Made by a program: the position numbers and the translations under genes. The notes below the pieces were generated by a model. It was not told where the DNA came from, made no database searches, and saw only the letters and a list, made by a program, of their open reading frames with translations. Below are positions 16,962 through 29,573 of a DNA stretch of 64,000 nt, in pieces (within the stretch, counting starts at the first letter, position 1; each line of letters starts with the position of its first letter). Source of the DNA: Clostridiales bacterium (lineage in GTDB: Bacteria; Bacillota; Clostridia; DUPQ01); assembly GCA_023145435.1 (NCBI GenBank), contig JAGLDS010000008.1:1-64000 (forward strand), given 5' to 3'.

Positions 16962-19004
16962 TCACTCCAATACAATTGATTGTAATTTTTTAATAATTAT
17001 TTCTCTAATGAATTTATTTTCATTATTTAAAAGTTTGTCATCATCATTAATTACTAATAAAGCAGCTTCTTGTGCTTGTTTTAAAATATATCCATCTAAA
17101 TATAAATTAGATATGTTTAATTCTGGTATGCCATGTTGTCTTGTTCCAAAGAATTCTCCTGGACCTCTTTGAATTAAGTCTTGTTCAGATAGATAAAACC
17201 CATCATTTGAATTTGCTAATTCTTTCAATCTATTAATCGCTTTTTTAGATTGTGATTGATTATATAATACACAATATGATTGTAAATCACTTCTACCTAC
17301 TCTTCCTCTTAATTGATGTAATTGAGCAATTCCAAAACGATCAGCGTTTTCAACTACCATTAATGTAGCATTTTTAATATCAACTCCTACTTCAATTACT
17401 GTGGTAGATACAAGTATTTGTATCTTGTTATCAACAAATGCTTTCATAATTTCTTCTTTTTCAATATTTTTCATTTTTCCATGAATCATACCTACTTCAT
17501 AATCAATAAAAAGTTTATAACTTTTTTCATAAACATCAGTAACATTAGCAATATCAAGTTTATCGCTTTCATCAATGGATGGACAAACTATGAATACTTG
17601 TTCATTATTCTTAACACGTTGTTTAATAAAATCATTGATTCTAAGCCGCTTACTCTCATCAACCATATATGTTTCAATAGCTAATCGGCCTTTTGGCATT
17701 TCATCTATAATTGAAATATCTAGATCGCCATATAATATTAGAGCTAATGTTCTTGGTATTGGTGTAGCAGTCATGACTAAAACATTAGGGTTTTCTCCCT
17801 TTTTTGTTAACAATGAGCGTTGTTCTACACCAAATCTATGTTGCTCATCTGTAATAACAAGCCCTAGATTTAAAAATGAAACTGTATCTTGAATTATTGC
17901 ATGAGTACCAATTACCATATCAATTTGCCCAGATTTTATTGCTTCTAATATCCCCTTTTTTTCTTTAACTTTCATTTTGCCATGTAATAATACAATTGAA
18001 ATATTAAAGTTTTCTAATATTTTACTAATATTTTGGTAATGCTGTATGGATAGAATTTCAGTAGGTACCATAAATGCACTTTGATATCCATTTTCAATTG
18101 TTAAAAGCATAGCTGCAATTGCGATAATAGTCTTACCAGATCCCACATCTCCTTGTACTAATCTATTCATAGCATGATTAGAAAATAGATCTTTTGTAAC
18201 TTCATCTATTACTTTTTTTTGTGAATTTGTTAAAGTAAAAGAAAGATTCTTAATTAATTTTGAAAAATATTCATCTTTTGAATATGGTAACTTTTGAATT
18301 TTTTCTTTATGGTTTTGTTTTATAAATAATAAAAGTAATTGCAATAAGAATAATTCTTCAAAAACAAGTCTTTTTCTTGCTTCAAAAAACAAACTTGTAG
18401 ATTCAGGATAATGTATATTAATAATGCTTTTATTGTATTCAAGTAATTGATATCTATCTTTAATTGATAATGGTAAAACATCTATAAATTTATCTTTTTT
18501 TATGATTAAAGCCTGATTTACTATTTTTCTTAAAAAATTTTGTGTCAATAAAGAATTTCTTCTATAAATTGGTACTAATTTCAAAAAGTTTTCTTTATCA
18601 CTAGAAAATTCAGGTGAGTTAAATTCAAAAGCAAATTTATTTTTAATTACTTTTCCAAAAAAAAGATATTTAACATTTACTTTAAGCTTGTTTTTTAAAT
18701 AGTCTTGATTAAACCATGTACAATACATTATAGATGTACCGTCTGTAATCTGAATTTTTATATATGATAGATTACGTCTAACTCGATGATTTGTAACTTT
18801 AGTTATAATTCCCTCTACAACTGCAAATTCATCAATTTCAAGTGTAGTAATCTTTTTAATAACAGTTCTATCATGATAATCTCTTGGATAATAGCATAAA
18901 AGGTCTTTTATATTGAAAATACCCATTGATTGAAATGCTTTTTCTTTTGCAGGTCCTACACCTTTGATTTCACTTATATTTATGGTATTTGAATTACTTT
19001 CCAT
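16962..19004 (-). CDS. recG: ATP-dependent DNA helicase RecG
   Basis: Branch-migration helicase that regresses stalled forks. The 680 residues start with an HhH-like ISEIKGVGPAKEKAF and an OB wedge domain (about 60-150). The SF2 core follows: Walker A GDVGSGKTIIA, DEQHRFG (DExH), VMTATPIPRTLAL and the C-terminal QLRGRVGRSD motif VI region. GTRQHGIPEL is the RecG C-terminal signature. It overlaps the sirtuin gene by 11 bases and is followed after 3 bases by the PRTase-like gene. Complete and typical. Confidence 0.97.
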   Translation of the reverse strand: MESNSNTINISEIKGVGPAKEKAFQSMGIFNIKDLLCYYPRDYHDRTVIKKITTLEIDEFAVVEGIITKVTNHRVRRNLSYIKIQITDGTSIMYCTWFNQDYLKNKLKVNVKYLFFGKVIKNKFAFEFNSPEFSSDKENFLKLVPIYRRNSLLTQNFLRKIVNQALIIKKDKFIDVLPLSIKDRYQLLEYNKSIINIHYPESTSLFFEARKRLVFEELFLLQLLLLFIKQNHKEKIQKLPYSKDEYFSKLIKNLSFTLTNSQKKVIDEVTKDLFSNHAMNRLVQGDVGSGKTIIAIAAMLLTIENGYQSAFMVPTEILSIQHYQNISKILENFNISIVLLHGKMKVKEKKGILEAIKSGQIDMVIGTHAIIQDTVSFLNLGLVITDEQHRFGVEQRSLLTKKGENPNVLVMTATPIPRTLALILYGDLDISIIDEMPKGRLAIETYMVDESKRLRINDFIKQRVKNNEQVFIVCPSIDESDKLDIANVTDVYEKSYKLFIDYEVGMIHGKMKNIEKEEIMKAFVDNKIQILVSTTVIEVGVDIKNATLMVVENADRFGIAQLHQLRGRVGRSDLQSYCVLYNQSQSKKAINRLKELANSNDGFYLSEQDLIQRGPGEFFGTRQHGIPELNISNLYLDGYILKQAQEAALLVINDDDKLLNNENKFIREIIIKKLQSIVLE

Positions 19005-19740
19005 GATTCAATCCTAATCTCTTAATTATTTCACTCATTATCTTACCACATGATTCATAAAAGCGATAAGTAGCTTGGTTATCATATGGTGTAGAACTTT
19101 TATTTATCAAAACAAATTGATTACCTTTGTAATATTGTAAAAGAGAAGCTGCAGGGTTTACCACTAATGAAGTTCCTATTACAAATAGCATATCCGCAAG
19201 TTTAATTGCATTAATAGCTTTATCAATAACTTTTTTATCTAATGCTTCTCCATAAAGAATTACATTAGGTCTAATAATCTCATTACAATAATTACAATAA
19301 GGTATCGGCTTTTTATAAAGTATTTCATTAATAGAAAATTCTCGCCCACAATTAATACAATAATTTTTATAGACCGAACCATGTAATTCAATTATATTTT
19401 TATTCCCTGCTAAGCTGTGTAATCCATCAATATTTTGTGTAATAACTATAACTTCATATCCCAAATTTGATAAACTCGTAATGCTATTATGCGCACTATT
19501 TGGAAACTTATCAATATGAATCATATTAGAAAAATAATAGTTATAAAAAAGCTTTGAACTGTTTTTAAAACAATTATAACTAAGTAAATACTCAGGTGTT
19601 AAATCATCTATTTTCTCATGATTATAAAGTCCATTTGAAGAACGAAAATCAGGTATATTACTTTCAGTAGAAATACCAGCACCAGTAAAGAATACAATTC
19701 TTTTACTATTTTCAAGTTGCTTAACAACTTTAGATAACAT
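18994..19740 (-). CDS. NAD-dependent protein deacylase, sirtuin family
   Basis: Removes acyl groups from lysines using NAD. The 248 residues carry GAGISTESNIPDFRSSNGLY (NAD loop), TQNIDGLH, the catalytic His in IELHGSVYKNYC, four zinc cysteines (CINC and CNYC) and GTSLVVNPAASL. It is a complete CobB/SrtN-type enzyme. The ATG has only a weak, distant AAAGG and overlaps the YhcH-like gene by 11 bases, suggesting translational coupling; its own end overlaps recG by 11 bases. Confidence 0.94.
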   Translation of the reverse strand: MLSKVVKQLENSKRIVFFTGAGISTESNIPDFRSSNGLYNHEKIDDLTPEYLLSYNCFKNSSKLFYNYYFSNMIHIDKFPNSAHNSITSLSNLGYEVIVITQNIDGLHSLAGNKNIIELHGSVYKNYCINCGREFSINEILYKKPIPYCNYCNEIIRPNVILYGEALDKKVIDKAINAIKLADMLFVIGTSLVVNPAASLLQYYKGNQFVLINKSSTPYDNQATYRFYESCGKIMSEIIKRLGLNHGK

Positions 19741-20182
19741 GAATTTTAAACACTACCTTTGTAATCTTTTTAGCAGTTTCTAATGTAACTCCTGGTTGAT
19801 GTATATCGTAGGGATAAAATATTGCAAAAGTATCTTTTTTGCATATAATTTTCCAAGATGCTTCTCCTTTATAAAAAGCTACGTCTTTTTTATCATCATA
19901 AGAAGTTGTTTCTTTGTAATCATCAATATCTCCACCAAAAATAACTTCTTCACCTTCTAGAATAATTTGTAAGTCGATATATTTTCTATGTGCTTCACTC
20001 AATGCAATATTTTCTGATTTAGTTTCATAACTGCTTTTTACTGCAAACATTTGCTTATTGATTTCATGCTTACCCTCTGTAAGTTCATTTAAATTTGTTG
20101 ATTCAATAAATTTAATAGCTTGATCTACTAAAGGATTTTCCCCTTTTAGTTCCTTTAAATAGGTTAATTTGTTAGTAATCAT
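19730..20182 (-). CDS. YhcH/YjgK/YiaL family cupin-like protein
   Basis: The 150 residues match the DUF386 family (EbgC, YhcH), beta-sandwich proteins linked to sugar metabolism, often sialic acid or galactoside. Characteristic stretches are HRKYIDLQIILEGEE, SYDDKKDVAFYKGEA and FAIFYPYDIHQPGV, the latter with the metal-binding His. A strong AAGGAGGAAGT precedes the ATG. It overlaps the epimerase upstream by 4 bases and the sirtuin downstream by 11 bases. A role in handling sugar anomers, with the adjacent epimerase and the nagA further down the run, is inference. Confidence 0.85.
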   Translation of the reverse strand: MITNKLTYLKELKGENPLVDQAIKFIESTNLNELTEGKHEINKQMFAVKSSYETKSENIALSEAHRKYIDLQIILEGEEVIFGGDIDDYKETTSYDDKKDVAFYKGEASWKIICKKDTFAIFYPYDIHQPGVTLETAKKITKVVFKIHVI

Positions 20183-21066
20183 ACTTCCTCCTTGTAAAAT
20201 GACATTGTATATGTTAATACTTTTTTCTCTTTTGACTGTAAAAGGATAATATCTTGTTTATTTGTTAGTTGTTTGTCTAAATAATTTGCATCTGGTAATG
20301 ATGACCAAGGTTCAATACAAACATAATTACTTCTCATATATTTAGTCCAAATACCTAAATATTTAAAATCTTCAAATGTTACCTTCACTACATAAGGGTT
20401 TTTTGTGTTTTTAAGTGTCACTTCTCTAACTTTTAAATTATCTATTATTAAAGCATCATTTTTAAATACTTCAGGAGACAAATAAAGTTTTTTATTATCT
20501 AAAGAAATTTTATTTTTTTTCTTTTCTATCATGACATTCTCATCAGCTGTATAAGTTAATAAATTATTTTGATCCATAAATTCTAAATAGTAATCTTCCA
20601 TTTTCTCTCCAGTAAATAAAGATAAATTATAACCTTCATGACCACCTAATTCAAAATACATTTTATCTTTACTTAAATTTTCAATTGTATGTTGTTTTAC
20701 AAGCTTATTCCCATTTAATATATAAGTAATTAATAAATTATATTTGAAAGGATACATACCCATTGTTTTATCATTGTTAGTTAATGAAAAAGTAATTTGA
20801 TCTTTAAATTGTTCTTTAACTTTAAAGTTAGAAGTATATGCAAACCCATGAATTGGTATTTTATAAGTAATATCATTATATATATATTCTTCATCTTTTA
20901 ATCTTCCAATTATAGGGAATAGTAAAGGGGCTTGTCTTTCCCAAATTTCTTTATTAAGTTGCCATAATAATTCAACAGAATCATTAATCATTTGAATGCT
21001 TTGTAATTCAGCTCCTAAATCACTTATTACTACTATAAGGTGGCTATTTTTTATGACATAATTCAT
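20179..21066 (-). CDS. Aldose 1-epimerase family protein (LacX-like)
   Basis: Galactose-mutarotase-fold protein of 295 residues, probably interconverting sugar anomers. Conserved stretches include ELLWQLNKEIWERQAPLLFPIIGRL, YKIPIHGFAYTSNF (active-site His), GGHEGYNLSL and VCIEPWSSLPD (catalytic Glu region). It resembles LacX rather than GalM. AGGAG precedes the ATG. It heads the minus-strand run epimerase-yhcH-sirtuin-recG-PRTase-nagA and is divergent from the HPr-like gene. Confidence 0.87.
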   Translation of the reverse strand: MNYVIKNSHLIVVISDLGAELQSIQMINDSVELLWQLNKEIWERQAPLLFPIIGRLKDEEYIYNDITYKIPIHGFAYTSNFKVKEQFKDQITFSLTNNDKTMGMYPFKYNLLITYILNGNKLVKQHTIENLSKDKMYFELGGHEGYNLSLFTGEKMEDYYLEFMDQNNLLTYTADENVMIEKKKNKISLDNKKLYLSPEVFKNDALIIDNLKVREVTLKNTKNPYVVKVTFEDFKYLGIWTKYMRSNYVCIEPWSSLPDANYLDKQLTNKQDIILLQSKEKKVLTYTMSFYKEEV

Positions 21067-21090
21067 TTAAAAACTCCTATTTTTTATATA

Positions 21091-21102
21091 ATAATTATAG
21101 CA
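21091..21102 (-). promoter_or_regulatory. Extended -10 promoter of the epimerase-recG run
   Basis: On the minus strand TGCTATAAT: TATAAT at 21094-21099 with an upstream TG. No convincing -35 is present. The predicted +1 is near 21087, about 20 bases before the ATG. Confidence 0.55.
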
Positions 21103-21131
21103 TCATTATAGTTAATTTTATATTGTTTTTA

Positions 21132-21160
21132 TTGACATTATTTAAGTTTTTCACTACACT
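21132..21160 (+). promoter_or_regulatory. Promoter of the HPr-like gene
   Basis: TTGACA (21132-21137), 17-base spacer, TACACT (21155-21160). Consensus -35. It is followed by AAAGGAGAT and the ATG at 21190. Confidence 0.75.
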
Positions 21161-21189
21161 ACATATAGAAAGTTAAAGGAGATATTACG

Positions 21190-21420
21190 ATGAAACACGA
21201 ACTACAAGTAAAATTTGATTCAATTAGCGAAGTAAAAGATTTTGTTGATTCAATTGCCACATTCCCTTTTGATATTGATTTAGTATCCGGACGTTATGTA
21301 ATTGATGCAAAATCTATTATGGGAATATTTAGCCTAGACCTTAATAAAGAAATTGTAATGGTTGCATACACAGATGACATTACTGAATTAAAAGAAGTAA
21401 TTAAAGATTTTCTAGCATAA
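21190..21420 (+). CDS. HPr-fold protein lacking the PTS phosphohistidine
   Basis: A 76-residue protein with the HPr fold. The KSIMGIFSLDL block around S42 corresponds to the regulatory serine region of HPr (Ser46). The active-site stretch expected near residue 15 (GLHARPA) is replaced by SEVKDFVDS and contains no histidine. It therefore cannot carry PTS phosphate at His15, like Crh of Bacillus, and may be regulatory. It is monocistronic: its own promoter in front, a strong terminator behind. Whether HPr kinase acts on S42 is unknown. Confidence 0.8.
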   Translation: MKHELQVKFDSISEVKDFVDSIATFPFDIDLVSGRYVIDAKSIMGIFSLDLNKEIVMVAYTDDITELKEVIKDFLA

Positions 21421-21425
21421 AAAAA

Positions 21426-21451
21426 CCAACAGTTAAAAACTGTTGGTTTTT
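21426..21451 (+). terminator. Terminator of the HPr-like gene
   Basis: Perfect 9-base stem CCAACAGTT / AACTGTTGG with a 3-base AAA loop, followed by TTTTTA. A-runs on the other side make it usable for the convergent secG transcript as well. Confidence 0.9.
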
Positions 21452-21467
21452 ATTTCTCTTTAATATA

Positions 21468-21710
21468 TTACTTTAATAAAACATATAACATAATTGATGT
21501 TATTAAGAAACCAATTGCAATATAACCAGTATATTTTTCTAACATAGAGTCCATTGTTCTTCCTTTGTTTTTCCCAAAGAATGTCTCAGCTCCACCTGCA
21601 ATACTTCCAGATAAACCAGCGGCTTTACCAGATTGTAATAAAACAATTACGATTATTGCTAATGCTGCAATGATTTGTAAAATTCCTACTATAATTTGTA
21701 ACGCATTCAT
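21468..21710 (-). CDS. secG: Preprotein translocase subunit SecG
   Basis: Small SecYEG subunit of 80 residues with two membrane helices (about 3-25 and 58-78). The conserved cytoplasmic loop is VLLQSGKAAGLSGSIAGGAETFFGKNKG. The start MNALQIIVG has GGAGG 9 bases upstream; an in-frame upstream start at 21755 overlaps the promoter and is rejected. Its usual Bacillota partners rnr and smpB are not adjacent. Confidence 0.93.
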   Translation of the reverse strand: MNALQIIVGILQIIAALAIIVIVLLQSGKAAGLSGSIAGGAETFFGKNKGRTMDSMLEKYTGYIAIGFLITSIMLYVLLK

Positions 21711-21745
21711 TTTTAAGTACCTCCGTAACTTTTTATTCTTGAAAA

Positions 21746-21774
21746 AGTATACCATATGTTTTTGAGATAAACAA
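21746..21774 (-). promoter_or_regulatory. Promoter of secG
   Basis: On the minus strand: TTGTTT (21769-21774), 17 bases, TATACT (21746-21751) with TG two bases before the -10. The predicted +1 is near 21739. The rest of the 232-base gap to eno (21775-21895) is AT-rich and shows no other element. Confidence 0.75.
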
Positions 21775-21895
21775 GTTGTATTGGAATTTTTACATGTTTT
21801 TATTATTATTACTAAAAGTTTGTATATGTTTCATTTTATTTAGATTAAATTCTCTTTAGTAATAATTGTAGTAATTGATGAAAAAATAATTTTAT

Positions 21896-21926
21896 ACAAA
21901 AAAAAGAAGAGTATTACTCTTCTTTT
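21896..21926 (-). terminator. Terminator of the glycolytic operon
   Basis: Perfect 11-base stem AAAAGAAGAGT / ACTCTTCTTTT (21902-21926) with a 3-base loop. On the minus strand it is followed by a T run, and it stands just after the eno stop. Confidence 0.88.
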
Positions 21927-21942
21927 AAAATTTTTTTTATAT

Positions 21943-24809
<2,867 letters not shown>

Positions 24810-24821
24810 TTAAGTTTCCTT

Positions 24822-26768
24822 TTATTCCTCATAATTGATGATTGCTTCAAAGTCTACAACTTTTAAACTAGCACCACCAACTAAGCCTCCATCTATATCT
24901 GACATATTAAATAGTTCATACGCATTAGCTGGTTTAACAGAACCACCATACTGAATACGAATAGCTTTCCCAGCTTGCTTACCATATAAATCAACTACAA
25001 CATTTCTAATAACTGCACACACATTGTTTGCCTGCTCACTTGTTGCAGTTTTTCCCGTCCCAATTGCCCATATAGGTTCGTAAGCAATAATAGTATTTTT
25101 AACTTGTTCTTCAGTTAATCCCTTTAATGCGAATTTAACTTGGTAACTCACTAAATCATTTGTTACACCTTTATCACGTTGAAATAGTGATTCTCCTACA
25201 CATATAATTGGAATAATTCCATATTTAAATGCAGCATGAGCCTTTTTATTAACACTCTCATCTGTTTCATTAAAATACTGTCGTCTCTCTGAATGACCAA
25301 CTATTACATATTTTATGCCAAGATCACTTAACATTGCTGCACTAACTTCTCCAGTGTATGCACCAGATTTTTCATAATGTAAATTTTGAGAAGCGATTTC
25401 GATATTAGTTCCTTTAGCAGCACGAAGTGCTTCACAAAGACAAACAGATGGTACTGCGCAAATAACATCATCATATGTGTTTTTTACTTTCCCTTTTAAA
25501 TCTGTAATAAAATCATAAGTTTCAGTTGGAGTTTTATTCATTTTCCAATTACCAGCAATAACCATTTTTTTAGGTACTTTATCAAGTAAACACTCAATAC
25601 CTGGTAATGTTTTTCCTTCTAAAAATTCTAAAGCTGCGCCACCACCAGTTGATATATGTGTTACTTTATCAGCATATCCTAATAATTCTATTGCTGCTGC
25701 AGAATCTCCACCACCAATAATTGAAATAGCATCAGCTTGTGAAACTGCTTTTGCAATTTCGCTTGTTCCTTTAGCAAAATTAGGAAATTCAAATACACCC
25801 ATTGGACCATTCCATATAATTGTTTTTGCTTTTCTAATTTCATTAGAAAATTTTTCAATGGTTAATGAACCAATATCTACGCCCATCCAACCATCTGGCA
25901 TAGCATCTGAAGGTACATACTTATAATCAGTATCATTTTTAAATTCTTTAGCCACTATACTACCTATAGGGAGCATAATTTCAACATTTTTTGCTTCAGC
26001 TTTTGCCATTAATTCTTTTGCTAGTTTAATTTTATCTTCTTCGCATAAAGAAGCTCCAATTTTATAACCTTTAGCTTTTAAGAAAGTATAAGCCATTCCT
26101 CCACCAATAATAAGTGAATCAACTTTATCTAATAAATTTTCAATAACACCAATTTTATCAGAAACTTTTGCTCCACCTAAAATCGCAACAAATGGTCTTA
26201 TTGGTTTTTTTAATGCTTTTCCCATAATTTCAATTTCTTTTTTTATTAAGAAACCACAAACAGCTGGTAAATAATCTGCTATACCTGCAGTTGAAGCATG
26301 TGCTCTATGTGAAGTACCAAAAGCATCATTTACAAATATATCAGCCATATTTGCTAATTTTTTAGCAAATGCTTTGTCATTTTTTTTCTCTTCTTTATGA
26401 AAACGCACATTTTCTAGTAAAAGAATTTCTCCTTCTTTTAAAGAAATAGCTTTTTTTACTGCATCTTCTCCAATTACATCACTTGCCATAATGACTGATT
26501 GATCTAATAATTTGCTTAGTCTTTTTGCAACAGGTTGTAAACTAAACTTCGCCTCAAACCCATCTTTTGGTCTACCTAAATGTGATACTAATATTACTTT
26601 ACACTGATTTTCAAGTAAATATTTGATAGTTGGTAATGCACCTTTAATTCTCTTATCATCAGTTATTTTACCGTCGTTATTTAGTGGTACATTAAAATCC
26701 ACCCTAACAATCACCTTTTTATTAGATAAATCAATATCTTCTATTGTTTTTTTGTTTAAGATACTCAT
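24822..26768 (-). CDS. pgk/tpiA: Fused phosphoglycerate kinase / triosephosphate isomerase
   Basis: A single 648-residue reading frame. Residues 1 to about 398 are phosphoglycerate kinase ([39 protein letters not shown]). Residues from M402 are triosephosphate isomerase ([14 protein letters not shown] with catalytic His, [15 protein letters not shown] with catalytic Glu, [10 protein letters not shown]). No stop codon and no ribosome site occur at the junction ([11 protein letters not shown]), so this is a genuine fusion rather than two genes. The same order of fusion is known from Thermotoga. It sits 12 bases before gpmI. Confidence 0.97.
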   Translation of the reverse strand: MSILNKKTIEDIDLSNKKVIVRVDFNVPLNNDGKITDDKRIKGALPTIKYLLENQCKVILVSHLGRPKDGFEAKFSLQPVAKRLSKLLDQSVIMASDVIGEDAVKKAISLKEGEILLLENVRFHKEEKKNDKAFAKKLANMADIFVNDAFGTSHRAHASTAGIADYLPAVCGFLIKKEIEIMGKALKKPIRPFVAILGGAKVSDKIGVIENLLDKVDSLIIGGGMAYTFLKAKGYKIGASLCEEDKIKLAKELMAKAEAKNVEIMLPIGSIVAKEFKNDTDYKYVPSDAMPDGWMGVDIGSLTIEKFSNEIRKAKTIIWNGPMGVFEFPNFAKGTSEIAKAVSQADAISIIGGGDSAAAIELLGYADKVTHISTGGGAALEFLEGKTLPGIECLLDKVPKKMVIAGNWKMNKTPTETYDFITDLKGKVKNTYDDVICAVPSVCLCEALRAAKGTNIEIASQNLHYEKSGAYTGEVSAAMLSDLGIKYVIVGHSERRQYFNETDESVNKKAHAAFKYGIIPIICVGESLFQRDKGVTNDLVSYQVKFALKGLTEEQVKNTIIAYEPIWAIGTGKTATSEQANNVCAVIRNVVVDLYGKQAGKAIRIQYGGSVKPANAYELFNMSDIDGGLVGGASLKVVDFEAIINYEE

Positions 26769-26805
26769 TTTAGATTATTTCCCCCATTCTTAAATATATA
26801 AGTAT

Positions 26806-26833
26806 AAAGGCCCAGGAATTTTCCCGAGCCTTT
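26806..26833 (-). terminator. Hairpin between gapA and pgk-tpiA, possible attenuator
   Basis: A GC-rich stem GGCTCGGGA / TTCCTGGGCC with two G-U pairs, extended by AAA/TTT. On the minus strand it is followed only by TTTATACTT, a weak tract. It is placed to end part of the gapA transcripts while letting others through, or to stabilise the processed gapA message. On the plus strand it is followed by six T. Confidence 0.55.
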
Positions 26834-26850
26834 TTTATAAAATTTGTGTC

Positions 26851-27903
<1,053 letters not shown>

Positions 27904-27915
27904 TTAATCACAAGT

Positions 27916-27944
27916 ATTTTACATTACTAACAGGTAATTTTCAA
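27916..27944 (-). promoter_or_regulatory. Promoter of the glycolytic operon
   Basis: On the minus strand: TTGAAA (27939-27944), 17 bases, TAAAAT (27916-27921) preceded directly by TG. The predicted +1 is near 27909, leaving a leader of about 42 bases. No CggR-type operator repeat was recognised. Confidence 0.75.
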
Positions 27945-27994
27945 TCATTAATTATCTTTTTTATTAAGGTGTTTCACTTTATTTTATCCATTTA

Positions 27995-29098
27995 TTAGGT
28001 AAGTGAAACAATATTTTTAAGTAAATAGGCTATTTTATGTAAATCATCAATTTTTATTCGTTCATTAACACTATGTACTTTATCCATCCCTGTACTTATA
28101 TTAAGGGCTTTTATTCCTTTTGTACATACAATATTAGTATCACTACCACCACCACCATGCTCAGTAGAAAATGGCATTTTTGCAACTTCACAAGCTTTTT
28201 TAAATTTTAATAAAACATCTGCATCTTCTTCAATTAAAAATGAAGAATATTCTCTTATCATTTTGATTTCTATTGTTGCTTGGTTTTCTTTTACAGTATC
28301 TTTTAAAATTTTTACGATTTTTTCATATACGTTTTCTAATTTCTTTTCATCTCGACTTCTTACTTCACCTTCAATAAATACACTTTCACAAACAATATTT
28401 TTAGCTAAACCACCTTTAATAATTCCAATATTACAGGTTGTTTCTTCATCAATTCTTCCTATATCCATTTGTGCTATCGCTTTTGAAGCAACGACTATAG
28501 CATTAATCCCTTTTTCAGGTTCCATTCCAGCATGTGCTGCTTTTCCTGTTATAGTTGTATTAAACGAAATATGAGATGGGGCTGATATACTAGCTGTTCC
28601 AATTTCTCCACCGCTATCAAGCACATATGCATAATCCACATCAATTTTTGATAAATCTAATTCCTTCGCTCCTAATAAACCAATTTCTTCTGCAACAGTG
28701 AATACTAAATATATATCTCCAGCATTTAATTCACCATTAGCTCTTGTTGTTGCTATTTCTAGCATTGCAGCTACACCTGAGAGATCATCAGATCCTAAAA
28801 TTGTAGTTTTATCACTTTCAATATATACATCACCAATAACAGGTTTAATTCCATCACAAGGTAAAACGCAGTCCATATGCGCCATTAACATAATTTTATC
28901 TTTTGATGAATCACCTTTTATTTTACAAATAATATTACCAGTATTACCATCAATCGCTTGTCCTGCATTATCTTCATAAGGCTTATAACCTAAGGATATT
29001 AATTTACTAGTTACATAGTCAGCCACCTTACGTTCATTCTTGCTAGGTGCAGCTAATTTTACTAAATTTATAAATTCATTAATTATTCTATCTTTCAT
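27995..29098 (-). CDS. M20 family peptidase, PepT-like
   Basis: Two-metal aminopeptidase or tripeptidase of 367 residues. Metal and catalytic motifs are LMAHMDCVLP, LGSDDLSGVAAML, FTVAEEIGLLGA, YVLDSGGEIG and the C-terminal EHGGGGSDTN. A dimerisation domain lies between, at about 175-290. It resembles the PepT-like (YqjE) group more than classical PepT. The start overlaps trmL by 11 bases, with GGAG inside the trmL end. It acts in the cytoplasm on short peptides; exact specificity is not visible. Confidence 0.88.
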   Translation of the reverse strand: MKDRIINEFINLVKLAAPSKNERKVADYVTSKLISLGYKPYEDNAGQAIDGNTGNIICKIKGDSSKDKIMLMAHMDCVLPCDGIKPVIGDVYIESDKTTILGSDDLSGVAAMLEIATTRANGELNAGDIYLVFTVAEEIGLLGAKELDLSKIDVDYAYVLDSGGEIGTASISAPSHISFNTTITGKAAHAGMEPEKGINAIVVASKAIAQMDIGRIDEETTCNIGIIKGGLAKNIVCESVFIEGEVRSRDEKKLENVYEKIVKILKDTVKENQATIEIKMIREYSSFLIEEDADVLLKFKKACEVAKMPFSTEHGGGGSDTNIVCTKGIKALNISTGMDKVHSVNERIKIDDLHKIAYLLKNIVSLT

Positions 29099-29573
29099 TT
29101 GGGAAAACTCCTTCTTTTAATAAGTTTGCAAACTGCTGTTGTCTAAGTGCTTCATATAATATAATATTCACAGAATTTGACAAATTTAAACTTCTAATTT
29201 TATTTGCCATTGGAATTCTAATGCATTTATCATAATTTTCTTTTAATAATTTTTCATCTAACCCTTTTGTTTCTTTACCAAAAAGGATATATGAGTCTTT
29301 ACCATAAGCTACATCACAATATGTATGTTTAGATTTTGTAGAAGCAAAAAATAATGATTTATTACCATGGATTTTAAAAAACTCATCTAAGCAATCATAA
29401 TAATGTATATCAACATACTTCCAATAATCTAATCCTGCACGCTTTAAATATTTATCATCAGTACTAAATCCTAGTGGTCTTACTAAATGTAATGATGTAT
29501 TTGTAGCTGCACAAGTTCTAGCGATAGTTCCTGTGTTTTGTGGAATTTCTGGTTCGACTAATACGATATTCAT
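29088..29573 (-). CDS. trmL: tRNA (cytidine(34)-2'-O)-methyltransferase
   Basis: SPOUT-fold methyltransferase that modifies the wobble base of Leu tRNAs. The 161 residues show NIVLVEPEIPQNTGTIARTC, HLVRPLGF, LFGKETKGL and the knot IPMANKIRSLNLSNSVNI. The ribosome site AGGAGGAAGATAA lies in the last codons of the DUF362 gene directly upstream. Highly conserved family; assignment is firm. Confidence 0.94.
   Translation of the reverse strand: MNIVLVEPEIPQNTGTIARTCAATNTSLHLVRPLGFSTDDKYLKRAGLDYWKYVDIHYYDCLDEFFKIHGNKSLFFASTKSKHTYCDVAYGKDSYILFGKETKGLDEKLLKENYDKCIRIPMANKIRSLNLSNSVNIILYEALRQQQFANLLKEGVFPNER

Noticed and set aside
25550-25580. Separate tpiA gene starting at the internal ATG (residue 402)
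   Set aside because: No stop codon and no ribosome site before the ATG; the frame is continuous with pgk.
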